Origin: Streptomyces sp. NBC_00353
GTDB taxonomy: Bacteria > Actinomycetota > Actinomycetes > Streptomycetales > Streptomycetaceae
Direction: 5' to 3'
DNA: 64,000 nucleotides
Assembly: GCF_036108815.1 (NCBI RefSeq)
Contig: NZ_CP107985.1
Location: 9,235,501-9,299,500, forward strand
Made by a program: the position numbers and the translations under genes. The notes beneath the pieces are model-generated. The model did not search any database, was not told the origin of the DNA, and worked only from the letters and a program-made list of their open reading frames with translations. Below, in pieces: positions 8,449-16,568 of the stretch; the stretch's first letter is position 1, and every line of letters starts with the position of its first letter.

Positions 8449-9721
8449 ATGCGTGCGCCTCGTCCGGTTCTCCGCTGGGTTCCGCAGCTGCAGCTCCCTG
8501 TCGAGATCGGGTTCGCGTGCCCCAGCGTTCAAGCGATGGGCCCACGGCGCCCACAGCGGCGAAGAACGCGCCGAGGAGCAGCCAGCCGGCCGTGCCCAGT
8601 CCGAGCACGACGGTGGTGAGGATGGCAGGGGCGAGCGCCTGGCCTGCGCTGAAGCCAAGCCCGAGAAGCCCTTGGTACTGGCCTTGGGCATGGTCTGGTG
8701 CCAGGCCGAAGCCAAGGGCGAAGCCGGCCGAGGACTCCCATATCTCCCCGAGGCTGTGGACGAAGATCGCTGCGACCACGAGGCCGGCGGCCACCCACAC
8801 GGGAGCGTGCGCGGTCAGGGCCATCATCGGACAGCTGAGGAGGAAGAGCAGTCCTGCCGTGCGGAACGCTTTGCCGCCTTCGCGAGGGGTTTCGATGCGG
8901 GATCCGATTCTGGTCTGCAACAGGACGCAGACTCCAGCATTGATCGCGGATACCGCGGCCACGGTCCAGCGCGGTGCGTTTGTGTGCTCCGAGATCCATA
9001 TCGGCAGAAGCAGGGACACCGTCGGGTATTGCAGCCCCATCGCACCATAGAGGGCTGTGAAGGTCACGAACGGACGGTCGGTGAGAGCGATCCAGCGGCG
9101 CTGCTGCGACGGTGGCGCCACTGCTCTGTAGTTGGGGAGCAAGAACAGGAGGAGGGCGCACAGTGCAAAGCTGGCCGCATTGCCGAGAATCAGCACGACG
9201 TAGGCCGTACGAGTATTCGCTGTAACCGCAAATCCGGCACCCACGGTTCCCAGGACGACGCCCAAATTGACGTAAGTACGGAGCTTTGCCCTGAACAGCG
9301 CTGGGCGGTCAGTACCGACCCGGACCACGAGGGCTCCCCAGGCTGCGCCGCCAGCGGCTGCGGCAAGCTGGTCAACGGTAGCGATGACCGTGAGGGCAGC
9401 CCAGCTCTCGACAAGCACGAGAGCGGACATCGCCACTGCTTGAACCGTCAACGCGAGCATCATGATCGTGCGCGGCCCACGTCGATCGGCCAGGTGCCCT
9501 CCCGGTATCCCCGCGAGTAGCCCGATCAGGCCGGCGACAGTGAGGGCGGCACCCACCTGCACTGCCGGTAGATCCACGACCAACGTGAAGTAGAGCGCCG
9601 ACGCCGTGTTGAAGAGCCCATTGCCGACTCGGTTCACGAAGCTGGCCACGATCAATACACGCTCTGACCTGCTGCCCCCCGCTGTGTGAGCTATTCGGCC
9701 GGGCGATCTTCCCTTGATCAT
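8447..9721 (-). CDS. Major facilitator superfamily transporter (probable drug/metabolite efflux)
   Basis: A 424-residue protein with about 12 hydrophobic helices. The MFS loop 2-3 signature appears as GIPGGHLADRRGPRTIM, and a second conserved stretch is NLGVVLGTVGAGFAV after helix 4. Homologues export small molecules by proton antiport; the substrate is unknown. The protein ends GEPDEAHA exactly at an IS5 transposase fragment, so the last residues could have been altered by that insertion, though the length is normal. It lies 110 bp downstream of a TetR gene on the same strand and is probably co-transcribed with it, a frequent regulator-efflux arrangement. Confidence 0.9.
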   Translation of the reverse strand: MIKGRSPGRIAHTAGGSRSERVLIVASFVNRVGNGLFNTASALYFTLVVDLPAVQVGAALTVAGLIGLLAGIPGGHLADRRGPRTIMMLALTVQAVAMSALVLVESWAALTVIATVDQLAAAAGGAAWGALVVRVGTDRPALFRAKLRTYVNLGVVLGTVGAGFAVTANTRTAYVVLILGNAASFALCALLLFLLPNYRAVAPPSQQRRWIALTDRPFVTFTALYGAMGLQYPTVSLLLPIWISEHTNAPRWTVAAVSAINAGVCVLLQTRIGSRIETPREGGKAFRTAGLLFLLSCPMMALTAHAPVWVAAGLVVAAIFVHSLGEIWESSAGFALGFGLAPDHAQGQYQGLLGLGFSAGQALAPAILTTVVLGLGTAGWLLLGAFFAAVGAVGPSLERWGTRTRSRQGAAAAEPSGEPDEAHA

Positions 9722-9831
9722 GGGCGCAGGCTAGCAGCGGTCGTACACACCGTCAGTGGTGCGAAGTTGCCGGCCGTCCACGACACCAGCTCCGTGCCCT
9801 TCCGGCTCCGGGTCTGGCGCAGCAAGTACCA

Positions 9832-10533
9832 TCACCGGGTCGTCGGTCTTGGCCCTGCCGTGGTCTCCGTTCCTGGCCCGGGTGGCAGCAGGCCGTGCAG
9901 GACAAGACCGGAGAGCGCGTCGGCCATGCTGCTTCTGTCCTGCTCCGCCGTCGGTGAGGCCGCGGAGTTCAGCCGGTCGGCGATCGGGTCCTGTGCCAGG
10001 GCCAGCGCCGGACCGGTGACGGCGAAGTAGAGGATGTGCGCCGGCACACGTGGAATGCGTCCGGCCGCCATGAGGCTGTTGACAGTCGGCTCGATGCTGT
10101 CCCAGAACGGCTTGACGAACCGTTGGTGGAGATAGTCCAAGCGGCTGGAGTCGCGAGTCGACTCATCCGACATCAACCGATTCAAGCCCGAGGCATTGGC
10201 AGCCAGCCGATAGAGCTGAACGACTACCTTCCTCAGCCGTTCGTCATCGTCGCGGCACTCCGCCAGCAACTGGTTGAGCGCGGGCTGGGCGTCCTGCAGC
10301 GCGAAGTCCACCGCAGCGCGCCAGAAGTTCTCCTTCGACCCGTAACGATCGTTGATGAAGTTGTGACTGGCGTCGAGCCGCCGTGCCAGCTCCCTCACCG
10401 TGGTCGCGGCATAACCGAGTTCGGCGAAGGTGTCGAGGCCCCGCCGAAGAATCTCTCTCTCGTCCAGTTGCACAGGGGCGTACTTCCCGCGCGCCGGCGA
10501 GGTCCCCGCCTCTGTCTGTGTTCCGTCGGTCAC
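9832..10533 (-). CDS. TetR-family transcriptional regulator
   Basis: A 233-residue protein. The N-terminal helix-turn-helix reads EILRRGLDTFAELGYAATTV then RELARRLDASHNFINDRYGS, and a helical ligand-binding domain follows. GTG 10533 was chosen for a GGAG about 10 nt upstream; in-frame ATGs at 10623 and 10755 would add unstructured sequence running through the divergent promoter region. The gene is divergent from the exported SnoaL-like gene (10890) and heads an operon with the MFS transporter. The intergenic region carries a CTTGAC-GA-GTCAAG palindrome (10829-10842), and the same motif recurs before the DoxX gene, which makes this protein the likeliest reader of both. The ligand is unknown. 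Confidence 0.88.
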   Translation of the reverse strand: MTDGTQTEAGTSPARGKYAPVQLDEREILRRGLDTFAELGYAATTVRELARRLDASHNFINDRYGSKENFWRAAVDFALQDAQPALNQLLAECRDDDERLRKVVVQLYRLAANASGLNRLMSDESTRDSSRLDYLHQRFVKPFWDSIEPTVNSLMAAGRIPRVPAHILYFAVTGPALALAQDPIADRLNSAASPTAEQDRSSMADALSGLVLHGLLPPGPGTETTAGPRPTTR

Positions 10534-10828
10534 TCCGGCGTCGCTCCGTTCGGCGTCAGTCGGCCTGATCTTGATCGTTTGCACACTCTGTCGAGCTCGC
10601 CGCCTCTGCCGGTTCCGGCGCATCGCCTGGTGAGCCGATCCGCACACCCTGGGCTCTCGCTCGCCGCCGCACGGCCTGCCGCTCGGCGACTTGTCACGAA
10701 CCCGCACGTGTCCGGGGCGATGCGGCGTCCCTGCGACGCGATCCAAGTTTGTCATGCCGGACACGGGTGCAGGTGGCTGCGCGCGACTGATCGTGAAGCG
10801 CTTGACGCCTGTCAGGCAGAGATGCATG

Positions 10829-10842
10829 CTTGACGAGTCAAG
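10829..10842. promoter_or_regulatory. Palindromic operator CTTGAC-GA-GTCAAG
   Basis: A perfect 6-bp inverted repeat with a 2-bp spacer lies 48 bp before the SnoaL-like start codon, in the region shared with the divergent TetR gene. Its left arm contains TTGAC, a -35-like element, so binding would block a promoter. A related imperfect copy (CTTGAC-GCCT-GTCAGG) sits at 10801-10816. The same core occurs inside the 22-bp palindrome at 12672-12693. Confidence 0.7.
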
Positions 10843-10889
10843 GAAATGTGGGTCGGAAGTCACCGACCGCGTTCGACAGGAGTTGCCTC

Positions 10890-11495
10890 ATGATCTCCAA
10901 GAAGGCCCGCGAGGCCGCGGCCGTCCTCACTTCCGCCTCCGCGCCTGTACGGCGCAAGAGGGTGATCGGCGCCATGACCGGCCTTGCCGTCGCCGCCACC
11001 CTGGCCGCCGTAGCCGTCCCGGCCGCGGCGCAGGGTCAGGGATCGCACGGTGCGTCGTCCGGACACTCGTCCTCCCAGCACCACTACCTGTCGCCGTTGC
11101 AGGTCACCTCGGCGTACTACAACAGCTACAACGGGGACCTGGCTGCTGCCTTCGATCGCTACATCTCGAAGGACCTGGTGCTCCACGGGTTCAACGGCCC
11201 CGAGAGCCGTGAGGACTGGATCAAGGGAGACCTCGGGATCAAGGCGGGGCTCAACGGTTTCAAGATGACTGTGCTGGACCAGATCGTCGAAGGCGACAAG
11301 GTTGTCACGCGCTGGAGCTTCGGAGGCGTTCACACAGGGACGATCTTCGGGATCCCCGCGTCCGGCCGGGAGGTCCACCTCAGTGGTATCTCCATCGACC
11401 GCGTGGTGAAGGGACAGTCCATCGAGCACTGGTCGGAAGGGAACTTCGGTGTGTTCCTGGACGAGCTCCGTGGCGAGACCCCCAGCGCCAAGTAG
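10890..11495 (+). CDS. Exported SnoaL-like (NTF2-fold) protein
   Basis: A 201-residue protein. An N-terminal export signal carries two arginines (VRRKRVIG), a hydrophobic core and an AAA-Q cleavage region near residue 48. A His/Ser-rich linker leads to a SnoaL-like domain: LQVTSAYYNSYNGDLAAAFD, SKDLVLHGFNGPESREDWI, VVTRWSFGGVHTG and ISIDRVVKGQSIEHW. Such folds act as cyclases, isomerases or binding proteins; the substrate cannot be inferred. AGGAG is placed 8 nt before ATG 10890. It is the first gene of a rightward set with the SDR (160 bp downstream) and DoxX genes, and lies under the CTTGAC-GA-GTCAAG operator. Confidence 0.88.
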   Translation: MISKKAREAAAVLTSASAPVRRKRVIGAMTGLAVAATLAAVAVPAAAQGQGSHGASSGHSSSQHHYLSPLQVTSAYYNSYNGDLAAAFDRYISKDLVLHGFNGPESREDWIKGDLGIKAGLNGFKMTVLDQIVEGDKVVTRWSFGGVHTGTIFGIPASGREVHLSGISIDRVVKGQSIEHWSEGNFGVFLDELRGETPSAK

Positions 11496-11655
11496 CGCTG
11501 CCCGGCGACTCCCTCCGGGCTTTGGCGGAAGGCTCTGGCCAAGGCCTCGGTGAGCGACTGGTCCTCCGGGCACACCGCACACAGGATGCGCCCGGAGGAC
11601 CGGCCGCGGACGCAATGACAGAGCCACCGGAGAATCCACTGATAGGAGAACTTCC

Positions 11656-12420
11656 ATGGGAACGCTCGAACAGAAGGTAGTGCTGATCACCGGCACCGGA
11701 GGGGGTATGGGTCGTGCCGCTTCGCTGATCTTTGCGCGAGAAGGCGCAAAGGTCGTCGGGTGTGACATCCAGGTCGATGCCAACGAGGAGACCGTCGAGC
11801 TCGTCCGTCGCGCGGGCGGTGAGATGACGGGCATCGCACCGATCGACCTCACAGACCCGCAACAGGCGCAGCGGCTGGTCGAAGAAGCCGTGGCCGCCTA
11901 CGGCGGGCTCGATGTGGTCTACAACAACGCGGCCTCGCTGCGCTTCGGCTCGATGCCCGATTTCTCTGTCGACGACTGGCGGGCGACCGTAGCCGGCGAA
12001 CTCGACATACCTTTCTTCGTGTCGAAGTTCGCATGGCCGCACCTGGCCCGGCGCGGTGGCGGCGTCATCATCAACGTCGCGTCCATGGCCGGCATGATCG
12101 CCGGCGAGAACCCCCCGATGGTCGGGCACGCTGCGGCGAACGCCGGCGTCATCGGCATGACGCGACAGCTCGCGCTCGAAGGCGCGCCCCATGGGATCCG
12201 TGCGGTGGCGATCAGCCCCGGACCCGTCCTGACCCCGGCCAGCGACCGCGACCTCGGCGACAACCAGGCGGCCCGGGACGCGATAACCCGCAAGACGCTC
12301 CTCAAGCGCTTCGCCCGGCCCGAGGAGATCGTCGAGCTGGCGGCCTTCCTCGCTTCTGACCGGGCGGCATACATCACAGGCGCCAACTATGCGGTCGACG
12401 GCGGTGCGAGCGCCTGGTAG
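11656..12420 (+). CDS. Short-chain dehydrogenase/reductase homologue lacking catalytic Tyr and Lys
   Basis: A 254-residue protein with a clear classical SDR fold: cofactor loop TGTGGGMG at residues 12-19, NNAAS at 90-94, VASMAG with Ser143, PGPV after the active site and YAVDGGASAW at the end. The catalytic YxxxK appears instead as HAAAN (His158, Asn162), and the upstream catalytic Asn (usually in VNLxGxF) is also replaced in AGELDIPFF. Only Ser of the Asn-Ser-Tyr-Lys tetrad remains, so ordinary dehydrogenase chemistry is unlikely unless His158 substitutes. TAGGAGAAC precedes ATG 11656 by 8 nt. The coding frame is otherwise intact and unlike a decaying gene. It lies between the SnoaL-like and DoxX genes, probably in the same regulon. 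Confidence 0.9.
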   Translation: MGTLEQKVVLITGTGGGMGRAASLIFAREGAKVVGCDIQVDANEETVELVRRAGGEMTGIAPIDLTDPQQAQRLVEEAVAAYGGLDVVYNNAASLRFGSMPDFSVDDWRATVAGELDIPFFVSKFAWPHLARRGGGVIINVASMAGMIAGENPPMVGHAAANAGVIGMTRQLALEGAPHGIRAVAISPGPVLTPASDRDLGDNQAARDAITRKTLLKRFARPEEIVELAAFLASDRAAYITGANYAVDGGASAW

Positions 12421-12671
12421 CGCCACCCGCAGCTCGCACATTCAGGACTGCAAGGCCGAAGCGGTCAAGCGGGTCGCCTGAGGTCGGGCTGGGCGCCCGC
12501 TCCAGCAGCGGCCTGCGCGCCCCGATGTTCTCACCTGCTTCGCCGCCCTCCGCAGGATCTCGGGTTCCTCCTCGAGCTCGCGGACCCTCTTGCGCGGGGC
12601 CGCGAGCAGGAACAGCTCGACTGCTTGGTTGACGAGGCATCGAGGCATCTGAATGTTTTTCCCATTACTCC
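12421..12671. other. Intergenic stretch without recognised gene
   Basis: Between the SDR stop and the operator before doxX no frame on either strand resembles a known protein. The region becomes distinctly A/T-richer just before the palindrome (around 12650-12670), as expected for a promoter. Confidence 0.5.
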
Positions 12672-12693
12672 ACTCCTTGACAGGTCAAGGAGT
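12672..12693. promoter_or_regulatory. 22-bp perfect palindromic operator before doxX
   Basis: Arms ACTCCTTGAC and GTCAAGGAGT are perfect reverse complements separated by AG. The inner core CTTGAC-N2-GTCAAG is identical to that before the SnoaL-like gene at 10829. It lies 49 bp upstream of the DoxX start and includes a TTGACA -35-like hexamer. It probably binds the TetR protein encoded at 9832-10533. Confidence 0.75.
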
Positions 12694-12741
12694 ATCAGGG
12701 CCACGCCATCCCGGCGTGGCCGCAAGGAAAGGAACTACCCC

Positions 12742-13113
12742 ATGTACGTCACCGCCGCCATCCTCAGCGTGCTCCTCGCCCTCGTGACCCTGGCCGCAGG
12801 TGCGCCCAAGACGGTCCTCAAGGGCGAAGTCTCCGCCGGGTTGCAGTCGCACATGGGGCTGAGTGCCGGCCTCGTCCGCTTCATCGGACTGGCCGAGGTC
12901 TCCGCGACGGTAGGCCTGATCGTCGGACTCTTCTGGCAGCCCTTGGGCATCGCGGCCGCCATCGGCATGGCCCTCATGATGATCGGTGCCGTGGGCTATC
13001 ACATCCAGGTCGGCGACTACGCCAACCCCGAGACACGTGGGAATGCCCTGGCCGCCGTCGTTCTCATCCCATTCTTTGCGGCCACCGCCGTGACGCTCGC
13101 ACTGGCCATCTGA
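12742..13113 (+). CDS. DoxX-family membrane protein
   Basis: A 123-residue protein of four hydrophobic helices (about residues 3-21, 42-62, 68-88 and 102-122). It has DoxX-like features: a conserved Lys-containing loop after helix 1 (GAPKTVLKGEV) and FIGLAEVSATVGLIVGLFW for helix 2. DoxX proteins are inner-membrane proteins associated with oxidative or thiol stress and electron transfer, with poorly defined chemistry. AAGGAAAGGAAC lies 5-15 nt before ATG 12742. It has its own palindrome-containing promoter, so it may be transcribed independently of the SDR yet by the same regulator. Confidence 0.88.
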   Translation: MYVTAAILSVLLALVTLAAGAPKTVLKGEVSAGLQSHMGLSAGLVRFIGLAEVSATVGLIVGLFWQPLGIAAAIGMALMMIGAVGYHIQVGDYANPETRGNALAAVVLIPFFAATAVTLALAI

Positions 13114-13413
13114 CACCGCCCCGGAGCCGACAGCGGCCGCGGCCGGCAGTGGCCGGTATGGCCCACGCCCAGCGGGCGCCCTGCACCCGAACGGCGCATC
13201 ACCGTTCCCTGCCCGGCCATCTCCCCGCCGCCTCGCCGTGGCGCGGGGCGGCGGCCTCCCGGCACCCCACGACGGCCGGGCCCACTGACCGGCTCGGATG
13301 CCGCAGCGGCCACACGATCAGGCGACCACGGAACCGACATGAACTCGCGAATCACTCGCTGAGAACGCCGATGACCGGTGTTCTCAGACGATCTGGCTCA
13401 CGCGAGGGGCTGG
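13114..13413. other. Convergent intergenic region, nothing recognised
   Basis: About 300 bp of very GC-rich sequence between the converging DoxX and SnoaL-like genes. No protein-like frame, RNA gene or strong symmetric hairpin was identified. Confidence 0.5.
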
Positions 13414-13866
13414 TCACGAATCCTCGGCCCGGCGGGGCGGTGAGCCGGCCAGCGGCGAGGCGTCTTCGTATCGGACCTCGTAGACGCGCTCGGCGAACTT
13501 CCAGCCGTCTCCGGTGCGCTGGTAACGGTCATGGTAGATGGCGTAGTTCAGCCCTCCGCGGCCGTCGCGGCCACGTCCGACCTCTGACATATACGCGCGG
13601 CCGGACGCGGTGTCGCCGTCAAGCTGGATCACGCCCGGGTGTGTGTTCTGCACAAGAAAATCCACAACCTCCGGCACCCGCCTGCCCCAGGCGCGGATCG
13701 GCTCCTGCCCTTCGAGTTCAACGGGGATGTTGGGCATCCGCAATGCGCCGTCCGGTGTGAACAGCAAAGCGATTCGGTCGTAGTCACGCATCATCACGGC
13801 GTCGGTGAACTCACCGCGCAGCGCCTCGATCTCGACGCGATCCGCGATGGCCTGAAAGTCACTCAT
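13414..13866 (-). CDS. SnoaL-like (NTF2-fold) protein, cytoplasmic
   Basis: A 150-residue protein matching the SnoaL_4/NTF2-like pattern: an N-terminal helix DRVEIEALRGEFTDAVMMRD then YDRIALLFTPDGALRMPN, a central strand DGDTASGRAYMSEVGRG, and YHDRYQRTGDGWKFAERVYE near the end. The fold is used by ketosteroid-isomerase-like enzymes and dehydratases; the reaction here is unknown. GGGGAGGAAATCG immediately precedes ATG 13866. It converges with doxX and is the second SnoaL-like gene within 3 kb, but it lacks the signal peptide of the first. Confidence 0.85.
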   Translation of the reverse strand: MSDFQAIADRVEIEALRGEFTDAVMMRDYDRIALLFTPDGALRMPNIPVELEGQEPIRAWGRRVPEVVDFLVQNTHPGVIQLDGDTASGRAYMSEVGRGRDGRGGLNYAIYHDRYQRTGDGWKFAERVYEVRYEDASPLAGSPPRRAEDS

Positions 13867-14441
13867 CGATTTCCTCCCCGTTGCCTTGAACTCGGTTCAC
13901 GAACGCCACTGGGCCGCCATGAGGTGGAAGCCTCCACCTCGGCAGTACAGCCGGTCCCGCCGAGCGTTCCTGGGTCTTCTGCTCACTGGATGGTGTGTTC
14001 GTCTCAGCAGTACGACGACATGGCTCTCCGAAACGTGACACGGCCCCGCTCGGAGCGAACCGCGATGAGGATCCGCCGGCACGAACGAGAGCGAATGAGA
14101 ATCCGGCAGCTTCAATGCGACGGGACACAGCTCTGCGCTTGGTGTCTCGCCCGCGTGCAGCCGCAGTGCAGTGGTCGCTGAGATTGTGAACCAGCGATTG
14201 AGGTCCCACGCAGAGGCCGCGCGCCTCAGTTCGCCGGGCGCAGACAGGAAAGATCCGCGAAAGAATTCGGCCAACACGGGCAGGGGCATGCAAACATCGG
14301 CGACCTTCCTGCGCTGCCGTTCACCGCGAGGGGTGAACATGCCTCGCCGCACGGGGCGCGGAATCCCGAACACCGGCGCGGGCTGCTCCGGGGCAGCACA
14401 CTGGCACCGCAACTGCACGTCACGTCGAAGGAGATGTCGCA
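13867..14441. other. 575-bp region without a convincing gene
   Basis: This separates the divergent SnoaL-like and GFA genes. Frames are open on both strands, but none matches a family I recognise, and there is no ribosome-binding site before the candidate starts. It may hold decayed coding sequence plus both promoters. Confidence 0.4.
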
Positions 14442-14858
14442 GTGACCGAATCGACCACCACTCCCGACCTGCGGACGGGCCGCTGCCAGTGCGGTGACAC
14501 CGCGTACGAGGTGACAGGCGTTCCGGACGATCCGCACCTGTGTTCCTGTGAGCACTGCACTCTGTTGTCCGGCTCACCGGCGATGTCGTGGGCCGGCTTC
14601 CGCCGGGAGACGCTGATCTGGACCGGCCGCGGCGGGGAACCGACGTGGTACTCGACTTGGCCGACCCTGCGCCGAGGCTTTTGCCCGCGCTGCGGCACCC
14701 ACCTCGTCTCCGTAGCGGACGGCTCGGACATGGTCATGGTGACGACGTTCAGCCTCAGCGAGCAGAGCGGCGGCCTGGAGCCCATGGGGCACAGCTTCCG
14801 TCAGCGTGCCGTGCCATGGATGACCGTCGCCCTCGTTCCCGACCCGCTCCACTCGTAG
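14442..14858 (+). CDS. GFA-family (CENP-V/GFA zinc) protein
   Basis: A 138-residue protein with the GFA zinc-binding layout: CQCGDTAYEV near residue 15, LCSCEHCTLLSGSP near residue 33 and FCPRCGTHLVS near residue 81. These supply the Cys ligands for one structural and one second zinc site. The family includes glutathione-dependent formaldehyde-activating enzymes, but most bacterial members have no proven reaction and actinomycetes generally use mycothiol. A strong AAGGAGAT lies 6 nt before GTG 14442. It stands alone, with a DUF4139 gene converging 139 bp downstream. Confidence 0.88.
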   Translation: MTESTTTPDLRTGRCQCGDTAYEVTGVPDDPHLCSCEHCTLLSGSPAMSWAGFRRETLIWTGRGGEPTWYSTWPTLRRGFCPRCGTHLVSVADGSDMVMVTTFSLSEQSGGLEPMGHSFRQRAVPWMTVALVPDPLHS

Positions 14859-14997
14859 CAGCGGGCGACAGGCCGCGTACCGGCGGCCCCAGCAGTGACC
14901 GCCCCCCATGTCCTTCGGGTGTGCGAGACGGCCCCCGGCTGGGGGGCGGGAGCCAAGATCAGGCCTGCACCAACAGGCGTGCAGCGGCCCACCGAAT

Positions 14998-16560
14998 TCA
15001 GAGCCCGGCGACCTTGGCGCTCGCCGACAACTCGTAGACCAGGGTGACCGTGCGGCGGCTCCCGGGCGGGAGAGTGACGTCCCAGCGGGCGATGCCCTCG
15101 GCGTCGACCACGTCGGGCGCCGGGGAGCACGAATCCTTGTGCAGACGTATCTCCACCGCCGAGACCTCGGAGACCGGGATCCGCTCCCGAAGGACGACCA
15201 CCCGCTCGTCGTGCTCCCCGGGGGCGGAGAACCGGGACAGGTGCAGCCGGACCGTGCGGGTGACCACGGTCCGCTGGGTGATACCGGCCGAGTCGCGGGA
15301 CTCCTCGGCATGCCGGACCACCCTGTAGTCGTCGCAGCTGCCGAAGGCCAGCTCAACGGGGGCGCCAGGGGCAGTGAAGTCCAGGGTGCCGCGGCCGCTG
15401 AATCCGCTGCCGCGGACCAGGTCCACGGGCCCGGCGAGCAGCGCGTGGCCGGACAGGTTGTCGAACCGCACCACCTGGGTGACCAGGGGGGACAACTCCG
15501 GTGAACAGGCGTACTCACCGGGCGCGGCCGTGGTGAATGCGGAGAGCAGCACTCGATGGGCGCGGCCGTCACCAGGCACCGAGACCGGCGCGGGGGATCT
15601 CAACACCCGCGCCTCGCCGCCGTCGTCCAGCCCCGGCAGGCCGAGCACCGAGGCCGGGCCGAGGGACCCGATCTCCTCCTCGCGCAGCTCGACGTCGACC
15701 GTGCGGCGCTCCGCCGCGGAGCGGTCCTTGAGCGTCAGCCGGTCCTCACCCAGCCGTGGCGGATCGGTGGCCAGCGCCGAGCGGGCCGTCGACAATGTCA
15801 GGCGTACGTCCGACCAGTCCTCACCGGTGCGCTGCCAGACCACGGCGTCGGTCTCCAGTGTCAGGGAGTCCCCGTCGAGCACGGCCCGGTAGGCGGGCCG
15901 CCACAGCGCACACGGGGTGAGGTGGCTCAGGCGCAGCCCGACCGGCCCGGCGGCCGTGGCCTCCACGGTCAGCTCGATATGGCCGACCAGCTCGGCTGGC
16001 TCCTCCTCGGAGAGATGCATGGCCCGCTGAGCTTCCCCGAGTTCGACAGCGAGGGCGGCCAGCCGGGCTTCCACGGTGCGGAGTTGCTCGCCGTGCGCGT
16101 CGCGCTCGTCGTCCACCCGGTCCAGTTCGCGGGCCCAGCGGAGCCGCTCGGTCTCCCCGGAGCCGGCGCCTTCGCCGATCTCCCGCAGCAGATCGGCGGC
16201 GAGGCGGCCGAGAAGGTCAAGGCGGGCATGCAGCCGGTCGCGTCGCTTCCCCAGGGCCAGCCGCTCCTCCTCGAGGGTGTGTACGCGGTGGCGCAGGGCG
16301 GAGTCGTCGTCGGTGGACGGCAGCGGCCCGCACGGCGTCCAGCTGCGGACGATCCGTACGTCGAGCACGGTCGCGGGGTGATCGGCGGTCAGCTCGGCAT
16401 GGAGGGTCCGGTCGACGGCCAGCGCACTGACCGGCCCGAGACGTAGCCGCTGGACCCCGGCCTCCAGGTCGAGCACGACGGCGCGCTCGATGTGGGCACG
16501 ATCCTCAAGGCACGTGACGGCGGTGACGGGGAGGGCGATCGGCTTCGGGGCCGTGGACAT
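14998..16560 (-). CDS. DUF4139 domain protein (mucoidy-inhibitor-A-like), second of tandem pair
   Basis: A 520-residue protein. The N-terminal DUF4140-like beta domain (about residues 1-95) opens with VTCLEDRAHIERAVVLDLEA. A long charged helical coiled-coil segment follows (about 100-200; ALRHRVHTLEEERLALGKRR), then the DUF4139 beta region with ALWRPAYRAVLDGDSLTLET and VVWQRTGEDWSDVRLTLSTA, ending in VTLVYELSASAKV. The function of this family is unproven; the name MuiA comes from a mucoidy phenotype. It starts 8 bp after the stop of its larger paralogue, clearly one operon. No signal peptide is evident. Confidence 0.85.
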   Translation of the reverse strand: MSTAPKPIALPVTAVTCLEDRAHIERAVVLDLEAGVQRLRLGPVSALAVDRTLHAELTADHPATVLDVRIVRSWTPCGPLPSTDDDSALRHRVHTLEEERLALGKRRDRLHARLDLLGRLAADLLREIGEGAGSGETERLRWARELDRVDDERDAHGEQLRTVEARLAALAVELGEAQRAMHLSEEEPAELVGHIELTVEATAAGPVGLRLSHLTPCALWRPAYRAVLDGDSLTLETDAVVWQRTGEDWSDVRLTLSTARSALATDPPRLGEDRLTLKDRSAAERRTVDVELREEEIGSLGPASVLGLPGLDDGGEARVLRSPAPVSVPGDGRAHRVLLSAFTTAAPGEYACSPELSPLVTQVVRFDNLSGHALLAGPVDLVRGSGFSGRGTLDFTAPGAPVELAFGSCDDYRVVRHAEESRDSAGITQRTVVTRTVRLHLSRFSAPGEHDERVVVLRERIPVSEVSAVEIRLHKDSCSPAPDVVDAEGIARWDVTLPPGSRRTVTLVYELSASAKVAGL

Positions 16561-16568
16561 GGTGGGTG

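Noticed and set aside
8441..9520. Plus-strand open frame opposite the MFS transporter
   Set aside because: It is rich in Arg, Gly and His with no motif; the minus strand encodes a complete 12-helix transporter.
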